A DNA stretch of 64,000 nt from the NCBI RefSeq assembly GCF_030817315.1, contig NZ_JAUSZF010000001.1, forward strand, positions 250,501 through 314,500, read 5' to 3'. The stretch comes from Sphingomonas faeni. Its GTDB lineage: Bacteria > Pseudomonadota > Alphaproteobacteria > Sphingomonadales > Sphingomonadaceae. This document shows positions 10,218-20,689 of the stretch, in pieces (position 1 is the first letter of the stretch; every line of letters begins with the position of its first letter). Made by a program: the position numbers and the translations under genes. The notes below the pieces were generated by a model. It made no database searches. It had not been told where the DNA came from and saw nothing but the letters and a program-made list of their open reading frames with translations.

Positions 10218-11341
10218 GCGGTGCCGCTTCTGCTCCCCTTCCGCTTGCGGGAGGGGGCGGGGGAGGGGCTCCGGCCTCCACCGACGGCGCGCGCGGGGCT
10301 ATGTCACTCCCTCCCCTAACCCCTCCCGCAAGCGGGAGGGGAATCAAGGCCGAGACCGGGGCTTCGTTGGCAGCGTTCATATGGTTTCGGACTGGTGGGC
10401 CGGCGGAGGCGCTGGTGCGGCCTGATACGGCGAACGATCTCGCTGCGTATTTGCGCGATCTCGATCCTTCGACGCCAGTGCTGCCAGTCGGGGTCGGCTC
10501 GAACCTGATCGTACGCGATGGTGGCGTACCGGGTGTGGTCGTGCGCCTCCCCAAGGCGATGGCGAAGGTCTCGGTACAGGATGGCCGCGTTCGCGCAGGC
10601 GGCGGCGCGATGGGGATCACCGTTGCCAGCGCCGCGCGTGACGCAGGGATTGCCGGGCTCGAGTTCTTGCGCGGGATTCCGGGGACTGTTGGCGGCGCTG
10701 TTCGGATGAACGCAGGCGCTTATGGTCGCGATGTCAGCGACATTCTGGTCGAGGCTACCGTCGTTACGCGTGAGGGTTCGGTCGAAGTCTGGCCCGCCCA
10801 GAAGCTCGGGTTCACCTATCGCCATTCCGACCTCCCGGCAGGAGCAGTGGTGGTCGAAGCCGTATTCTCCGGCACGCCCGGCGAGCCCGCCGTGATTGGT
10901 GCCGAAATGGATCGGATCGCCGCTGAGCGCGAGGCTTCGCAGCCTTTGCGGTCGCGCACCGGGGGCTCGACGTTCAAGAACCCCGAGGGGCACAAGGCTT
11001 GGGCGTTGATCGATGCGGCCGGGTGTCGGGGGCTGACTCGCGGCGATGCGCAGGTCAGCGAGAAGCATTGCAATTTCCTGCTGAACCTCGGGTCCGCGTC
11101 GAGCGCGGAGATCGAGGCGCTGGGTGAAGAGGTACGGGACAGAGTGAAAGCGCATTCGGGGGTGACGTTGGAATGGGAAATCCAGCGGGTTGGCATCGCT
11201 GCTCCCTCTCCCCCGCGGGGAGAGGGTCGGGGTGAGGGGCTGCCAAACACCGCATCGCCCGCGCTTTCTACCAGCGATGCGGCCGGTGATGGCGGGCGCC
11301 CACCCCTCGGTCCCCTCCCGCATGCGGGAGGGGAGGCATGA
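10214..11341 (+). CDS. murB: UDP-N-acetylenolpyruvoylglucosamine reductase MurB with repeat-derived ends
   Basis: A flavoenzyme (FAD) that reduces UDP-GlcNAc-enolpyruvate to UDP-MurNAc. The core spans residues about 45-329 and shows the FAD/substrate motifs [49 protein letters not shown] and [10 protein letters not shown]. From the GTG at 10214 (GTGA overlap with murC), residues about 7-44 translate a palindromic element. Residues about 330-375 translate another, so both termini are repeat-derived. Alternative in-frame starts exist at ATG 10301 and a TTG at about 10367, so the real N-terminus is uncertain. The stop overlaps ddl as ATGA. Confidence 0.93.
   Translation: MSGAASAPLPLAGGGGGGAPASTDGARGAMSLPPLTPPASGRGIKAETGASLAAFIWFRTGGPAEALVRPDTANDLAAYLRDLDPSTPVLPVGVGSNLIVRDGGVPGVVVRLPKAMAKVSVQDGRVRAGGGAMGITVASAARDAGIAGLEFLRGIPGTVGGAVRMNAGAYGRDVSDILVEATVVTREGSVEVWPAQKLGFTYRHSDLPAGAVVVEAVFSGTPGEPAVIGAEMDRIAAEREASQPLRSRTGGSTFKNPEGHKAWALIDAAGCRGLTRGDAQVSEKHCNFLLNLGSASSAEIEALGEEVRDRVKAHSGVTLEWEIQRVGIAAPSPPRGEGRGEGLPNTASPALSTSDAAGDGGRPPLGPLPHAGGEA
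10235..10341. repeat. Composite palindromic element 3, murB 5' end
   Basis: Terminal hairpins CCGCTTGCGG and CCCTCCCGCAAGCGGGAGGG flank arms rich in GGGGG/CCCCT. It begins 20 bases after the murB GTG and is open in the murB frame. There is no stop between it and the conserved core. Confidence 0.87.
11204..11333. repeat. Chimeric palindromic element 4, murB 3' end and ddl leader
   Basis: The left end is the CTCTCCCC-type hairpin (11204-11226, then TCGGGGTGAGGGG). The right end is the CTCCCGC-type hairpin (11312-11333), so the two halves belong to different variants. It is translated as the murB C-terminal tail. The right arm ends four bases before the ddl ATG. Confidence 0.83.
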
Positions 11342-12276
11342 CGGTGCCCCTTCACATCGCAGTCCTGATGGGCGGCTGGTCGGCGGAGCGTGAGGTTTCG
11401 CTGATGTCGGGCAATGGCTGTGCCGACGCGCTGGAGTCGCTCGGCCACCGGGTCACGCGGATCGATATGGGGCGGGATGTCGCTGCCAAGCTGGCGGAAG
11501 CGAAGCCGGATCTTGTGTTCAATGCACTGCATGGGACGCCTGGCGAGGATGGGTCTGTGCAAGGGCTGCTCGAACTGATGGGTCTGCGCTACACGCACTC
11601 CGGTCTTGCGACGTCGGTGATCGCGATCGACAAGGTGCTGACCAAGCTGCTGCTCGTCCCCGCCGGTATCCCGATGCCGGGCGGGCGGATCGTCAAGTCG
11701 GCGGACCTGTTCGAGAGTGATCCTATGGCGCGGCCATATGTGTTGAAGCCGGTCAATGAGGGCTCCTCGGTCGGCGTGGCGATCGTTACCGACAGCGGCA
11801 ATTACGGCAATCCGATTTCGCGCGACAGCGTCGGGCCTTGGGGCGAGTTCGAGGAATTGCTCGCCGAGCCGTATATCCGTGGGCGCGAGCTGACGACCGC
11901 TGTGCTCGGCGGCAAGGCGCTCGGCGTGACCGAGTTGAAGCCCAAGAGCGGCTGGTATGATTACGACGCGAAATACACCGATGGGATGACCGTCCACGTC
12001 TGCCCGGCGGAGATCCCCGACGAAATCTCCGACGCCTGCAAGAGCCTCGCGCTCGAAGCGCACCGGTTGCTTGGCTGCAAGGGCGCGTCGCGATCGGACT
12101 TCCGCTGGGATGACGAGCGCGGGGTCGACGGGCTGTTCCTGCTCGAGGTGAACACCCAGCCGGGCATGACTCCGCTCAGCCTCGTCCCCGAACAAGCGCG
12201 GCATATCGGCATGAGCTATGCCGAGCTGGTCCAGGCGATCGTCGACGAGGCGCTTCAGGACCATCCTTCCCCATGA
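11338..12276 (+). CDS. ddl: D-alanine:D-alanine ligase Ddl
   Basis: Makes the D-Ala-D-Ala dipeptide used by MurF. 312 residues with an ATP-grasp fold: N-terminal LMGGWSAEREVSLMSG, HGTPGEDG, YVLKPVNEGSSVGV, EPYIRGRELTTAVLGG and the metal-binding EVNTQPGMT near the end. The ATG at 11338 overlaps the murB stop. Its Shine-Dalgarno GGAGG (11327-11331 and again at 11332-11336) is the right arm of the preceding palindromic element. The stop overlaps ftsQ as ATGA. Confidence 0.95.
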   Translation: MTVPLHIAVLMGGWSAEREVSLMSGNGCADALESLGHRVTRIDMGRDVAAKLAEAKPDLVFNALHGTPGEDGSVQGLLELMGLRYTHSGLATSVIAIDKVLTKLLLVPAGIPMPGGRIVKSADLFESDPMARPYVLKPVNEGSSVGVAIVTDSGNYGNPISRDSVGPWGEFEELLAEPYIRGRELTTAVLGGKALGVTELKPKSGWYDYDAKYTDGMTVHVCPAEIPDEISDACKSLALEAHRLLGCKGASRSDFRWDDERGVDGLFLLEVNTQPGMTPLSLVPEQARHIGMSYAELVQAIVDEALQDHPSP

Positions 12277-13235
12277 GCCGCACGATCAAGCGCGGTCCGC
12301 CGCCCAAGCGGCCCGCCCCGCGGCGTAAAGTCGCGGTCAAGAAGGTGTCGGTGATGGACCGGCTGGTCGGGATGCTCCCGGTCAGCGAGGAGACGCTCAA
12401 GAAAATTGCGACCTGGTCGATCCTCGGCGCTGGGGGCGCGGTGGCGATCGCGGCGGCGACATGGGTCGGCATCCCCGGCATGATCGGTGCCGCTTTGGCC
12501 GAAGGCGCCGGGCGCGCGGGCTTCAAGGTTGAGCAGATCGAGGTGACCGGTCTCAAGCGGATGGACCGGATGTCGGTCTATGCGGTCGCGCTGGAGGACA
12601 AGCAGAACCAGACGTCGATGCTGTCGGTCGATCTGGAGGCGGTGCGGCAAAAGCTGTTGCGCTATGGCTGGATCGCGGACGCGCACGTGTCGCGGCGGCT
12701 GCCCAACACGTTGCTCGTCGATATCGTCGAGCGGACGCCCGCGGCAGTGTGGCAGGACAACGGCCAGCTGACGCTGATCGATTCGTCGGGCGTGCTGCTG
12801 GAGCCGGTCCAGCCCGAGGCGATCCCGAACCTGCCGCTGGTGATCGGGCCGGGCGCGGATCGGCAGGAGGCGTCGTACCAGATTCTGCTCGCCGCCGCGC
12901 CCGCTCTGAAGCCGCGCGTGAAGGCGGCGACCTGGGTCGGCAATCGGCGCTGGGACCTCACCTTCGAGAGCGGCGAGACTTTGGCGCTACCCGAGGACGG
13001 AGCGCCCCGAGCGCTTGTGAAGTTTGCCGAACTGGACGGCGCGCGTCCGCTGCTGGGGCGCGGCTGGATCCGGTTCGACATGCGCGACCCGACCAAGCTG
13101 GTCGCGCGCAAGCCGGGTGCGAGCCTGGCGCACAGCGTCGACGTGCCGGCGCCAGCGAGCGTGCCGGAAACGGGCGAGACTACGAATACCCCGTCGCAAA
13201 CGGCGGGCGCGAACGTAACGGGCGGGGAGGGATGA
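12273..13235 (+). CDS. ftsQ: Cell division protein FtsQ
   Basis: A bitopic membrane protein linking early and late divisome proteins. 320 residues: a basic, proline-rich cytoplasmic N-terminus, one hydrophobic segment at about 50-75, then a POTRA-like region starting at VEQIEVTGLKRMDRMSVYAV and an FtsQ domain (ADAHVSRRLPNTLLVDIVERTPAAVWQ). A proline/threonine-rich tail of about 35 residues ends the protein. It starts in the ddl stop (ATGA) and ends one base before ftsA. Confidence 0.94.
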   Translation: MSRTIKRGPPPKRPAPRRKVAVKKVSVMDRLVGMLPVSEETLKKIATWSILGAGGAVAIAAATWVGIPGMIGAALAEGAGRAGFKVEQIEVTGLKRMDRMSVYAVALEDKQNQTSMLSVDLEAVRQKLLRYGWIADAHVSRRLPNTLLVDIVERTPAAVWQDNGQLTLIDSSGVLLEPVQPEAIPNLPLVIGPGADRQEASYQILLAAAPALKPRVKAATWVGNRRWDLTFESGETLALPEDGAPRALVKFAELDGARPLLGRGWIRFDMRDPTKLVARKPGASLAHSVDVPAPASVPETGETTNTPSQTAGANVTGGEG

Positions 13236-13236
13236 C

Positions 13237-14499
13237 ATGGCAAAGGTGGCACCGGAAGGGCTGATCACGGCGCTCGATATCGGGTCGTCGAAGGTTTCGG
13301 CGATGATCGCGCAGAAGGGGGACGGGGGCGAGTTGATCGTGCTCGGCACCGGCCAGCGCGAGAGCCGGGGCGTCAAGCGTGGCTATATCGCCGACATGGC
13401 GACGACCGAGGCGGCGGTGCGCGAGGCGGTCGAGCAGGCCGAGCGGATCGCCGGGATCAACATCGAGAATGTCTGGGTCGGGTTCTCGGCCGGCGGGCTG
13501 GTGTCCGATGTCGCCGAGGTCGAGTTCGAACTGGGCGGTCACCGCGTCGAGCAGCAGGATATCGACGCACTGCTCGCCGCCGGGCGCAATTCTATCGATC
13601 CGCAGGGACGGATGGTGCTCCACGCGCAGCCCGCGCTCTATACGCTAGACGGGCTGACGGGGGTGAAGACGCCGCTCGGTCTGCATGCGGATCGGCTGGG
13701 GGTGCACATCCACGTTGTCGCGGCGGACGGTTCGCCGGTGCGCAATCTCGATCTGTGCGTGCGATCGGCGCATCTCGAAGTGAAGTCGATCATCGCCTCG
13801 CCGGTCGCGACCGGGCTTGCCTGCCTCAGCGACGAGGAGCGCGAGCTTGGCGTCGCGCTGGTCGAGATGGGGGCGGGGATCACCAACGTGTCGCTGTTCG
13901 CTGGCGGCATGCTGGTCGGCCTGACCTCGATCCCAATCGGCGCGCAGGACATCACCGACGACATCGCGAGCGCATTCGGCACGCGGCGGCAGAATGCCGA
14001 GCGGATGAAGTGCTTCCACGGCTCGGCCAACGCCAGCCCCCGCGACAACCACGACATGATCCCGGTCATGCCGATCTCAGCGGAGGACGGCGCGGGCGAG
14101 GGCGCTCAGATCACCAAGGCGCAGCTGATCGGCGTGATCCGCCAGCGGCTCGAGCATCAGATGGGCGAGGTGCGTAACGCGCTGACCAAGCTGAAGTTCG
14201 AGGGGCCGGTCGGGCGTCAGGTCGTGCTGACCGGTGGTGGTGCCGAGCTGAAGGGCATCGCCGACTATGCGCAACAGGCGCTCGGGCGGTCGGTGCGGAT
14301 CGGTCGACCGCGCGGGCTGACCGCGCTGCCGGAAGCGCATGGCGGACCGGCGTTCGCGACGCTAGCGGGGTTGGCCTTCTACGCGGCGACCAATCCGATC
14401 GACCTTCGCGGGCTCGCGCCGCAGCGGACGACGGTGCATCGGCCAAAGGGTATGGGCATGGTGCGGAAATTGATTCAGGCGGCGCGCGCGAATTATTAA
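13237..14499 (+). CDS. ftsA: Cell division protein FtsA
   Basis: An actin-like ATPase that tethers FtsZ to the membrane. 420 residues. The phosphate-1 motif ITALDIGSSKVSAMIA is at the N-terminus, with the SHS2 1C region after it and VVLTGGGAELKGI as the adenosine-binding motif. The C-terminus GMVRKLIQAARANY is basic and likely forms the amphipathic membrane-targeting helix. It starts one base after ftsQ and is followed by a 112-base gap before ftsZ, the only sizeable gap in the 3' part of the cluster, where a separate ftsZ promoter would fit. Confidence 0.95.
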   Translation: MAKVAPEGLITALDIGSSKVSAMIAQKGDGGELIVLGTGQRESRGVKRGYIADMATTEAAVREAVEQAERIAGINIENVWVGFSAGGLVSDVAEVEFELGGHRVEQQDIDALLAAGRNSIDPQGRMVLHAQPALYTLDGLTGVKTPLGLHADRLGVHIHVVAADGSPVRNLDLCVRSAHLEVKSIIASPVATGLACLSDEERELGVALVEMGAGITNVSLFAGGMLVGLTSIPIGAQDITDDIASAFGTRRQNAERMKCFHGSANASPRDNHDMIPVMPISAEDGAGEGAQITKAQLIGVIRQRLEHQMGEVRNALTKLKFEGPVGRQVVLTGGGAELKGIADYAQQALGRSVRIGRPRGLTALPEAHGGPAFATLAGLAFYAATNPIDLRGLAPQRTTVHRPKGMGMVRKLIQAARANY

Positions 14500-14611
14500 G
14501 AGTTTCGAGGGCACTGGCGCATTTCGGCTGGAACCGGCCGGGGCGTTAGTGCACACAGGTTAATCAGGGGCCCGGTCATAGCGTATCTACCGGGTTGTGC
14601 GGAGAACGGCG

Positions 14612-16201
14612 ATGAGCATCGAATTCCTTAGTCCCGAAGTGGACGATCTGGCCCCCCGCATCGCGGTGATCGGCGTCGGCGGCGCGGGCGGCAACGCGAT
14701 CGCCAACATGATGCGGGCCGACGTCCAGGGCGTCGATTTCCTCGTGGCGAACACCGACGCGCAGGCGTTGAAGCAGTCGACCGCGCCGCAGCGGATCCAG
14801 CTCGGTACCAAGATCACGCAGGGTCTCGGCGCCGGCTCGCGTCCGGAGATCGGTCGCGCGGCTGCCGAAGAGACGATCGATCAGCTCGCCAAGATGCTCG
14901 AGGGCGCGCACATGTGCTTCATCACCGCCGGCATGGGCGGCGGCACGGGCACGGGCGCGGCACCGGTCATCGCCAAGGCGGCGCGCGACATGGGCATCCT
15001 GACGGTCGGCGTCGTGACCAAGCCGTTCGCGTTCGAGGGCAACCGTCGCGCGAAGTCGGCCGAGGGCGGCATCGACGAGCTGCAGAAATACGTCGACACA
15101 CTGATTGTGATCCCGAACCAGAATCTGTTCCTCATCGCCAACGCGAACACGACCTTCAAGGAAGCGTTCACGATGGCGGACGAGGTGCTCCAGCAGGGCG
15201 TCCGCAGCATCACCGACCTGATGGTGATGCCGGGTCTCATCAACCTCGATTTCGCCGACGTCCGCTCGGTGATGCAGGAGATGGGCAAGGCGATGATGGG
15301 CACCGGCGAGGCCAGCGGCGACAACCGCGCGCTCGAGGCGGCGCAGAAGGCGATCTCCAACCCGCTGCTCGAAGGCGTCAGCATGCGCGGCGCGAAGGGC
15401 GTCATCATCTCGATCACCGGCGGCGACGACATGCGCCTGCTCGAAGTCGACGAAGCCGCGAATCACATCCGCGACCTGGTCGATCCCGATGCGAACATCA
15501 TCTGGGGTTCGGCGTTCAACCAGGAGCTGGAGGGCAAGATTCGCGTCTCGGTCGTCGCGACCGGGATCGACGCCGATGCGCGCCCGCCCGAGGTTGCGCC
15601 CGAGCCGACGCGCTCGTTCAGCTTCGGATCGCGCAAGACCGACGAGACGACCTCGTTCCGTCCGAGCGAGCCCGCTACGGCGTCGGCCGCGCCCGCTGCG
15701 TCGTCCGCTGACGAAGAGCCGCTCGACCTGAACGCGTCGTCGGAAGTCGAGGCGTCGTCGTCGAAGTCCGATAACGAACTGGTGCTCGGTGCCGAGACGA
15801 TCGTGCCGCAGGCCGCACCTGCTCCCGCCGCACCGGCGCCGCAGCCCGCACCTGCGCCCGCACCCGCGGCGCGCACTTATGGCGAGGAGCCCTACGGCCG
15901 CGGTCCGATCGCGCGTCCGGCGTCGGCATCGTCCGTACCGCCCGCTCGCGCACCCATCGCGCCTGCAATTCCGGTACCGACCCCGGCTGCCGACGAAGGT
16001 GGTGCCCGTCGCCGCTGGCTCGCTCCGGGTGCAGAGGCTGCGCCCGAGGCGGTACCGGCCGCACCGCGCGTGAAGCTCGGCGGCACGCTGTTCGAACGCA
16101 TGTCGAACGCAGCCCGCGGCGCAGCGAAGGAAGACGGCGAAGCGGCTCCCCAGGATCCGCTCGACATCCCGCGCTTCCTGCACCGCCAGAACAACCAGTA
16201 A
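14612..16201 (+). CDS. ftsZ: Cell division GTPase FtsZ
   Basis: Tubulin-like GTPase that forms the cytokinetic ring. 529 residues, long for FtsZ because of a disordered Pro/Ala-rich linker (about residues 330-505), as in other alphaproteobacteria. The GTP signature GGGTGTG is at 109-115; [10 protein letters not shown] is the synergy loop. The C-terminal peptide [12 protein letters not shown] is the FtsA-binding tail. ATG 14612 is chosen because GGAG at 14601-14604 is correctly spaced; an in-frame GTG at 14597 would precede that site. Confidence 0.96.
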   Translation: MSIEFLSPEVDDLAPRIAVIGVGGAGGNAIANMMRADVQGVDFLVANTDAQALKQSTAPQRIQLGTKITQGLGAGSRPEIGRAAAEETIDQLAKMLEGAHMCFITAGMGGGTGTGAAPVIAKAARDMGILTVGVVTKPFAFEGNRRAKSAEGGIDELQKYVDTLIVIPNQNLFLIANANTTFKEAFTMADEVLQQGVRSITDLMVMPGLINLDFADVRSVMQEMGKAMMGTGEASGDNRALEAAQKAISNPLLEGVSMRGAKGVIISITGGDDMRLLEVDEAANHIRDLVDPDANIIWGSAFNQELEGKIRVSVVATGIDADARPPEVAPEPTRSFSFGSRKTDETTSFRPSEPATASAAPAASSADEEPLDLNASSEVEASSSKSDNELVLGAETIVPQAAPAPAAPAPQPAPAPAPAARTYGEEPYGRGPIARPASASSVPPARAPIAPAIPVPTPAADEGGARRRWLAPGAEAAPEAVPAAPRVKLGGTLFERMSNAARGAAKEDGEAAPQDPLDIPRFLHRQNNQ

Positions 16202-16208
16202 GCCTGGG

Positions 16209-16240
16209 CGCCGTTCTCTCGATTTGGCGGGAGAACGGCG
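16209..16240 (+). terminator. Hairpin after ftsZ
   Basis: A perfect 10-bp stem (CGCCGTTCTC at 16209-16218 with GAGAACGGCG at 16231-16240) and a 12-base loop start 8 bases after the ftsZ stop. There is no U-run, so it may be a weak terminator or an mRNA-stabilising hairpin at the end of the dcw operon. Confidence 0.55.
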
Positions 16241-16286
16241 GGGCAAGTGGGTTGCTCGGGGGCATCGTTTGCCAACATATTCACCT

Positions 16287-16388
16287 CCCCGGTGGAGGCT
16301 GCGGCCCAGTTGGCAAGATCGATGTAACGGAGCGCTTTCCATCGTCATTTCCGTCTGCCAACTGGACCCCGGCCTTCGTCGGGGAGGC
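16287..16388. repeat. Long-hairpin repeat, copy 1
   Basis: The outer arms are GCGGCCCAGTTGGC and GCCAACTGGACCCCGGCC. The inner segment carries GTAACGGAGCGC, which recurs in the copy near 29.2 kb. Similar elements lie at 29185-29281 and 50635-50738. Confidence 0.75.
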
Positions 16389-16564
16389 GGCGTTTCAAAG
16401 TGAACGCTTTTCCAAGATCACAGATGTCGAATCCGCAGATCGTAACCCTCGCCCGTTGCTTGCTCCTCGGCGCTTCACTCGTCGCCGCCCCAGCCCAGTT
16501 CGCCGCGCCCGTGCGTCGCAGATGTTGCCGGTTCGATCGGGCTGGCGTCTAGACAGATGATCTC

Positions 16565-18745
16565 ATGACCCGCTCGTCCCATCATCTCCTGACCGCCGCG
16601 CTGGCCCTGGTCCTCGCGGCCGTACCCTGCGCCGCGTCCGCGCAGGCCATCGTCCAGGCGATTCCCGGCACGACCGATGCGGACAAGCTCGGCGACGTCA
16701 TGCGCCAGCTCGCGAGCAACCCCCGCAACATCGACGCACTGATCAAGGCCGGCGATTTGTCGATGGGCCTAGGCGACCTCAGCGGTGCGGCGGCGTTGTT
16801 CGCTCGCGCCGAAAAGGTGAACCCGCGCGACGGACGCGCCAAGGCGGGAATGGCCTCGATCCTCGTCCGGTCGGAACGTCCGGGCGAAGCGCTCCGCTAC
16901 TACGCGCAGGCGGAAGGCCTCGGCCTCGACCCACGCAATTTCGCCGCCGACCGCGGCCTCGCCTACGATCTGATTGGCCAGCAGGACCGCGCCCAGCGCG
17001 ACTACCGCGTAGCACTCCGCGATGCCCCCGATGACGAGACCATCCGGCGATATGCGCTGTCGCTCGGCATTTCCGGAAAGCCCGACCTCGCGATCCAGCA
17101 GCTCAACCCACTACTGCTCAAGAGCGACCGTGGTGCGTGGCGCTCGCGCGCTTTCATCATCGCGATGAACGGCGACGTCGCTGGCGCCGAGAAGATCGCA
17201 ACCACGATGATGCCGCGCGGGACCGCGCAGGGCTTGCAACCCTTCTTTCAGCGCCTGCCGACACTCCCGGCGAGCGACCGCGCCTTCGCGGTACATTTCG
17301 GCGAAGTCCACGCAACGCCCGCGCGTCTCGCGGATGCACGAATGGCGCCGCCACTGGGCATGCTCGCCGCAGACCCGACCGCTCCGGTAATGATGGCCGC
17401 GGTGACGCCACAACCCACAGTCGTCGCGACCACCGGCAAGAGGGACAAGCGCGACCGCCGCTCCAGGCCCGACCGGGTCCAGATGGCTGCGGCAACGCGC
17501 ACGCCCTCGCCAACCACCGCCGCGCCAACCACAACCGCGCCGCGTACCACGACGATCGTTCCCGCGCCGACCCCAACCCCCTACGCCCCACCGGTCCAGC
17601 TCGCAGCCGCGCCGATGCAGATGGTCCAGCCGCTCCCCACCCGCACGGTCCAGCCCGCACCGCAGCAAAGCTATTCGGCACCGACCGTCGCGGTCCAGGG
17701 TGCCCGCATCAACCCGGCCGCGGAAACGAACTCGGTGGTCGCGGCCACGATCCCACCGAGCATGGCGTCGGTACCGGCAAATTCGGTCGCGCGCGTTCTA
17801 CCCGCCCCCTCGACGGCCGGAACCCTTCCCCAGAGCGTAGCTACGCAGATGGCGGCGATCCCGGTGGGACAGGCAGCGACCGATCCGACCCGCGCAGCCA
17901 ACGCGCTCGCGGCGTCGGCGGTGGCGTCGCCCTCGGTTTCCGCGCAACCGGCTTCCATCCAGTCGGCACCCGTTCCGCAGACCGTCCCAGTCCAGAGCGC
18001 CAGCGCCGCAACGCCGACGCCCGGTTTCACCAGTACGCCTGCGCCGCTAACCACGACCGAAGTGGCCGCCACGGCACCGCCGCGCACCCACGCGGTCCCG
18101 GCGAGTGAGGACTCGATCCTCGCGCGGATCGTCGCCGGCCTGTCGATCCCCGCCTCCGAACTCGACGTCGCGCCGATGCGTCCCGCGCCCGTCGTGACAC
18201 CCGCCGCCATCCCGGTTTCGGACGATGCCGAGCGTGTACTCGCGGAGGCGAAGGCCAAGACCGAACGCGACGCCGCCGCCAAGGCGATCGCGGCAAAGAC
18301 GCTCGCCGCCGAAAAGCTCGCAGCCGACAAGAAAGCCGCGGCCGACAAGAAGGCCGCAGCGAAAAAAGCCATCGCCGACAAGAAGGCGCTGGCCGAGAAA
18401 AAGGCCGCGGCCGCCGAAAAGCTCGCCGCCGACAAGGCCGCAGCCGAAGAAAAGCGGATCGCGCGTGCCAATCCCGCGCGGACCTGGGTCCAGGTATCGA
18501 CCGGCCCCCTCGAGGGCGACCTGCCCAAGGCGTGGAAGAACGCCAAGGCCAAGGCCCCGACCGTGTTCGGCACCCGCGCCGGCTGGACCGCGCCGTGGAA
18601 GGCGACCAACCGCGTGCTCGCCGGCCCGTTCAAGACCGATGCGGAAGCCCGCACCTTCGTCAATCAACTCGCCAAGGAAGGCGTCCCGACGTTCACCTTC
18701 ACCAGCGATCCCGGCGAAATCATCACCAAGTTGCCTGCGAAGTGA
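16565..18745 (+). CDS. Secreted TPR and SPOR domain protein
   Basis: Probably a periplasmic peptidoglycan-associated protein. 726 residues: a signal peptide (hydrophobic core, cleavage near [11 protein letters not shown]), tetratricopeptide-like helices at about 35-230, a long low-complexity Pro/Thr/Ala region, an Ala/Lys-rich coiled stretch at about 555-640 with repeated [12 protein letters not shown] units, and a C-terminal SPOR domain ([20 protein letters not shown] to PTFTFTSDP). SPOR domains bind denuded glycan strands at division sites, which fits its place after ftsZ. The precise role is unknown. The stop overlaps dgt as GTGA. Confidence 0.85.
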   Translation: MTRSSHHLLTAALALVLAAVPCAASAQAIVQAIPGTTDADKLGDVMRQLASNPRNIDALIKAGDLSMGLGDLSGAAALFARAEKVNPRDGRAKAGMASILVRSERPGEALRYYAQAEGLGLDPRNFAADRGLAYDLIGQQDRAQRDYRVALRDAPDDETIRRYALSLGISGKPDLAIQQLNPLLLKSDRGAWRSRAFIIAMNGDVAGAEKIATTMMPRGTAQGLQPFFQRLPTLPASDRAFAVHFGEVHATPARLADARMAPPLGMLAADPTAPVMMAAVTPQPTVVATTGKRDKRDRRSRPDRVQMAAATRTPSPTTAAPTTTAPRTTTIVPAPTPTPYAPPVQLAAAPMQMVQPLPTRTVQPAPQQSYSAPTVAVQGARINPAAETNSVVAATIPPSMASVPANSVARVLPAPSTAGTLPQSVATQMAAIPVGQAATDPTRAANALAASAVASPSVSAQPASIQSAPVPQTVPVQSASAATPTPGFTSTPAPLTTTEVAATAPPRTHAVPASEDSILARIVAGLSIPASELDVAPMRPAPVVTPAAIPVSDDAERVLAEAKAKTERDAAAKAIAAKTLAAEKLAADKKAAADKKAAAKKAIADKKALAEKKAAAAEKLAADKAAAEEKRIARANPARTWVQVSTGPLEGDLPKAWKNAKAKAPTVFGTRAGWTAPWKATNRVLAGPFKTDAEARTFVNQLAKEGVPTFTFTSDPGEIITKLPAK

Positions 18746-19926
18746 GTTACCGTGCGCCCTGGGCATCGGACCCGGCGCGCAGCAAAGGACGGCTTCACGA
18801 GGAACAGAACGGGTCCGTCCGTGGCCCGCGCGATGCCTTCCAGCGCGACCGCGACCGGATCATCCACTCGATCAGCTTCCGTCGTCTGCGCCACAAGACG
18901 CAAGTCTTCATGGCCCCCGACGGCGATCATTTCCGCGTCCGCCTGACGCACAGCCTGGAGGTCGCGCAGATCGGCCGGACGATCGCGCGGACGCTGGCGC
19001 TGAACGAGGATCTGACCGAGGCGCTGTGCCTCGCGCACGACATCGGCCATCCCCCGTTCGGCCATGCCGGCGAGGACGCGCTGAAGGCGGCGCTGATGCC
19101 GTCGGTCGAGGACGGCGGGCAGGGCGGGTTCGATCACAACGGCCATACGTTGCGCACGCTGGTCACGATCGAGCGGCCTTATCCGATGTGGAACGGGCTC
19201 AACCTGACCTGGGAAACGCTCGAAGGGCTCGCCAAGCATAATGGCCCGGTGCGAAATCCGGGCTGGGCGCTGGCGGCGGCGGATGCCGAGTTTCCCCTGG
19301 CGCTGACCAGCTTCTCGTCGCTCGAGGCACAGGTCGCGGCGATCGCCGACGATATCGCCTACGACAATCACGACATCGACGACGGCCTTCGCGCCGGGTT
19401 GCTGACGCTCGACCAGATGCTCGCGGTACCGCTGGTCGCGCGCGGCTGGGACGACGTGCGTCGCCGCTTCCCCGACGTCGCGCCGAAGCGTCTGGTCGGC
19501 GAACTCGTCCGCACGCAGATCGGGACGATGGTCAACGACCTGATCGCCGAGACACGGCAGCGGATCGCGGCGAGCGGCGTTACAAGCGTCGACGACGTCC
19601 GCGCCGCCGGGCAGTGCCTGGTCGGCTTCTCTCCCGAAATGCGCGAGGCTGAGCGCGACCTGAAGCGCTTCATGTACGCCAATCTCTACCATCACCCGCG
19701 CCAGCTGGCGGCGGCCGACGCGGCGCACGGCATCGTGTCCGGCCTGTTCGCGGTGTACCGCGACGATCCGGCGACGATCCCCGAAGAGTGGCGCGAGCGC
19801 TTGCCGACCGACGATCCCGACCGTAGCCGGCATATCGCAGATTTCATCGCGGGGATGACGGACCGGTACGCCGTATCCCGTTACCGCGAGCTGGTCGGCC
19901 CCATCGACCTGCCCGAGGGATTCTGA
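18742..19926 (+). CDS. dgt: dGTP triphosphohydrolase-like HD-domain protein
   Basis: Predicted to hydrolyse dGTP or other dNTPs to deoxynucleoside and triphosphate. 394 residues from the GTG at 18742, which overlaps the upstream stop. Metal-binding HD motifs are visible: [13 protein letters not shown] and [18 protein letters not shown], then [35 protein letters not shown] at the start is typical of the shorter type-2 Dgt family of alphaproteobacteria. Substrate preference cannot be read from the sequence. Confidence 0.92.
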   Translation: MSYRAPWASDPARSKGRLHEEQNGSVRGPRDAFQRDRDRIIHSISFRRLRHKTQVFMAPDGDHFRVRLTHSLEVAQIGRTIARTLALNEDLTEALCLAHDIGHPPFGHAGEDALKAALMPSVEDGGQGGFDHNGHTLRTLVTIERPYPMWNGLNLTWETLEGLAKHNGPVRNPGWALAAADAEFPLALTSFSSLEAQVAAIADDIAYDNHDIDDGLRAGLLTLDQMLAVPLVARGWDDVRRRFPDVAPKRLVGELVRTQIGTMVNDLIAETRQRIAASGVTSVDDVRAAGQCLVGFSPEMREAERDLKRFMYANLYHHPRQLAAADAAHGIVSGLFAVYRDDPATIPEEWRERLPTDDPDRSRHIADFIAGMTDRYAVSRYRELVGPIDLPEGF

Positions 19927-19932
19927 CTTCTG

Positions 19933-20043
19933 CTCCCCTTCCTGGAAGGGAGGGGCTGGGGGTGGGTGGGCTGGCTTGTGCCGCTACTGTTCCACACCAC
20001 GGAAACCGACCCACCCCCAACCCCTCCCTTCCAGGGAGGGGAG
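19933..20043. repeat. Composite palindromic element 5, after dgt
   Basis: Hairpins CTTCCTGGAAGGGAGGGG and CCTCCCTTCCAGGGAGGGG close inner arms GGGGGTGGGTGGG / CCCACCCCCAACCCC. This is the CCCTTCC variant, lying 7 bases past the dgt stop. Confidence 0.88.
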
Positions 20044-20088
20044 TCAACGGGGCAAAGGGTTTACGCAAGCGCGAGACCCAAACGCAAA

Positions 20089-20116
20089 CGGCGGCCGGAC
20101 CGAGGTCCGACCGCCG
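20089..20116 (-). terminator. Terminator-like hairpin of the small minus-strand gene
   Basis: A 13-bp stem with one mismatch (CGGCGGCCGGACC / GGTCCGACCGCCG) and a 2-base loop. On the minus strand it lies 26 bases past the stop and is followed by GTTTGCGTTTGGG. Confidence 0.6.
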
Positions 20117-20141
20117 CTGCTGATACCAAAAGCAGGTCCGC

Positions 20142-20435
20142 TCAGCGCGTAACCGAAGCGATACCGCCGGCTGCACCATTGGCTTCGGCAGTCTTGAACG
20201 CGACCGGGACGCCGGCCGACTCACCCGATACGCGGTCGCCGCGGACGACCAAGTGGAACTTCTGGCCCGAGGGATAGCGGCGACCGTCGATGATCTGCCG
20301 GCCATGGTCCTGCGTCGAGGTATAGACGTACGTGCTGCCTTCGTGAACGAAGCTCTGCTTGGCCTCTGCGGCCATGCCGATCGTCGACGTGAGGGCGGCG
20401 GCGGCTGCTGCGATGATCTTGACGGTGTTGCGCAT
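20142..20435 (-). CDS. Small secreted protein of unknown function
   Basis: 97 residues beginning MRNTVKIIAAAAAALTSTIGMAAEAKQ, a clear signal peptide with a cleavage site after AEA or AMA-type residues. The mature part is short, with SFVHEGSTYVYTSTQDHGRQI and a GQKFHLVVRGDRVSGE segment that looks like small beta-strands. The ATG is set by GGGAG eight bases upstream; an in-frame ATG 13 codons earlier lacks this. It is transcribed alone, away from argS, with its own hairpin terminator. I do not recognise a characterised family. Confidence 0.75.
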   Translation of the reverse strand: MRNTVKIIAAAAAALTSTIGMAAEAKQSFVHEGSTYVYTSTQDHGRQIIDGRRYPSGQKFHLVVRGDRVSGESAGVPVAFKTAEANGAAGGIASVTR

Positions 20436-20689
20436 GATCGTGTCTCCCGCGTGGTGCTTCGAGCCGGTCTTCACCCAACTCTCAAGTCGACGAAATATTG
20501 CGGTGCAGCATGAGTTGCAATTGCAAACCTATCCATCGCGATTGCGCGTACTGCAATGATGGTCCGTAACGGCACCAATTGCCTCAGATATCCTCGTCGC
20601 CCGCGACGGACGTCACTTAACTGGATTAAAATTGAGCACCGCGCCGCTATGGTCTAGAGCGCGCGTTTCCTCGACGTACCGGGACTGCC

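Larger units (their letters stand above)
16202..16564. other. Intergenic region with a long imperfect hairpin
   Basis: No convincing gene. Besides the post-ftsZ hairpin it holds one copy of a long inverted repeat (16287-16388). An open frame at 16252-16560 mostly translates that repeat. Confidence 0.6.

Noticed and set aside
16252-16560. 102-codon frame after ftsZ
   Set aside because: Overlaps the long-hairpin repeat, no ribosome site, no recognisable sequence.
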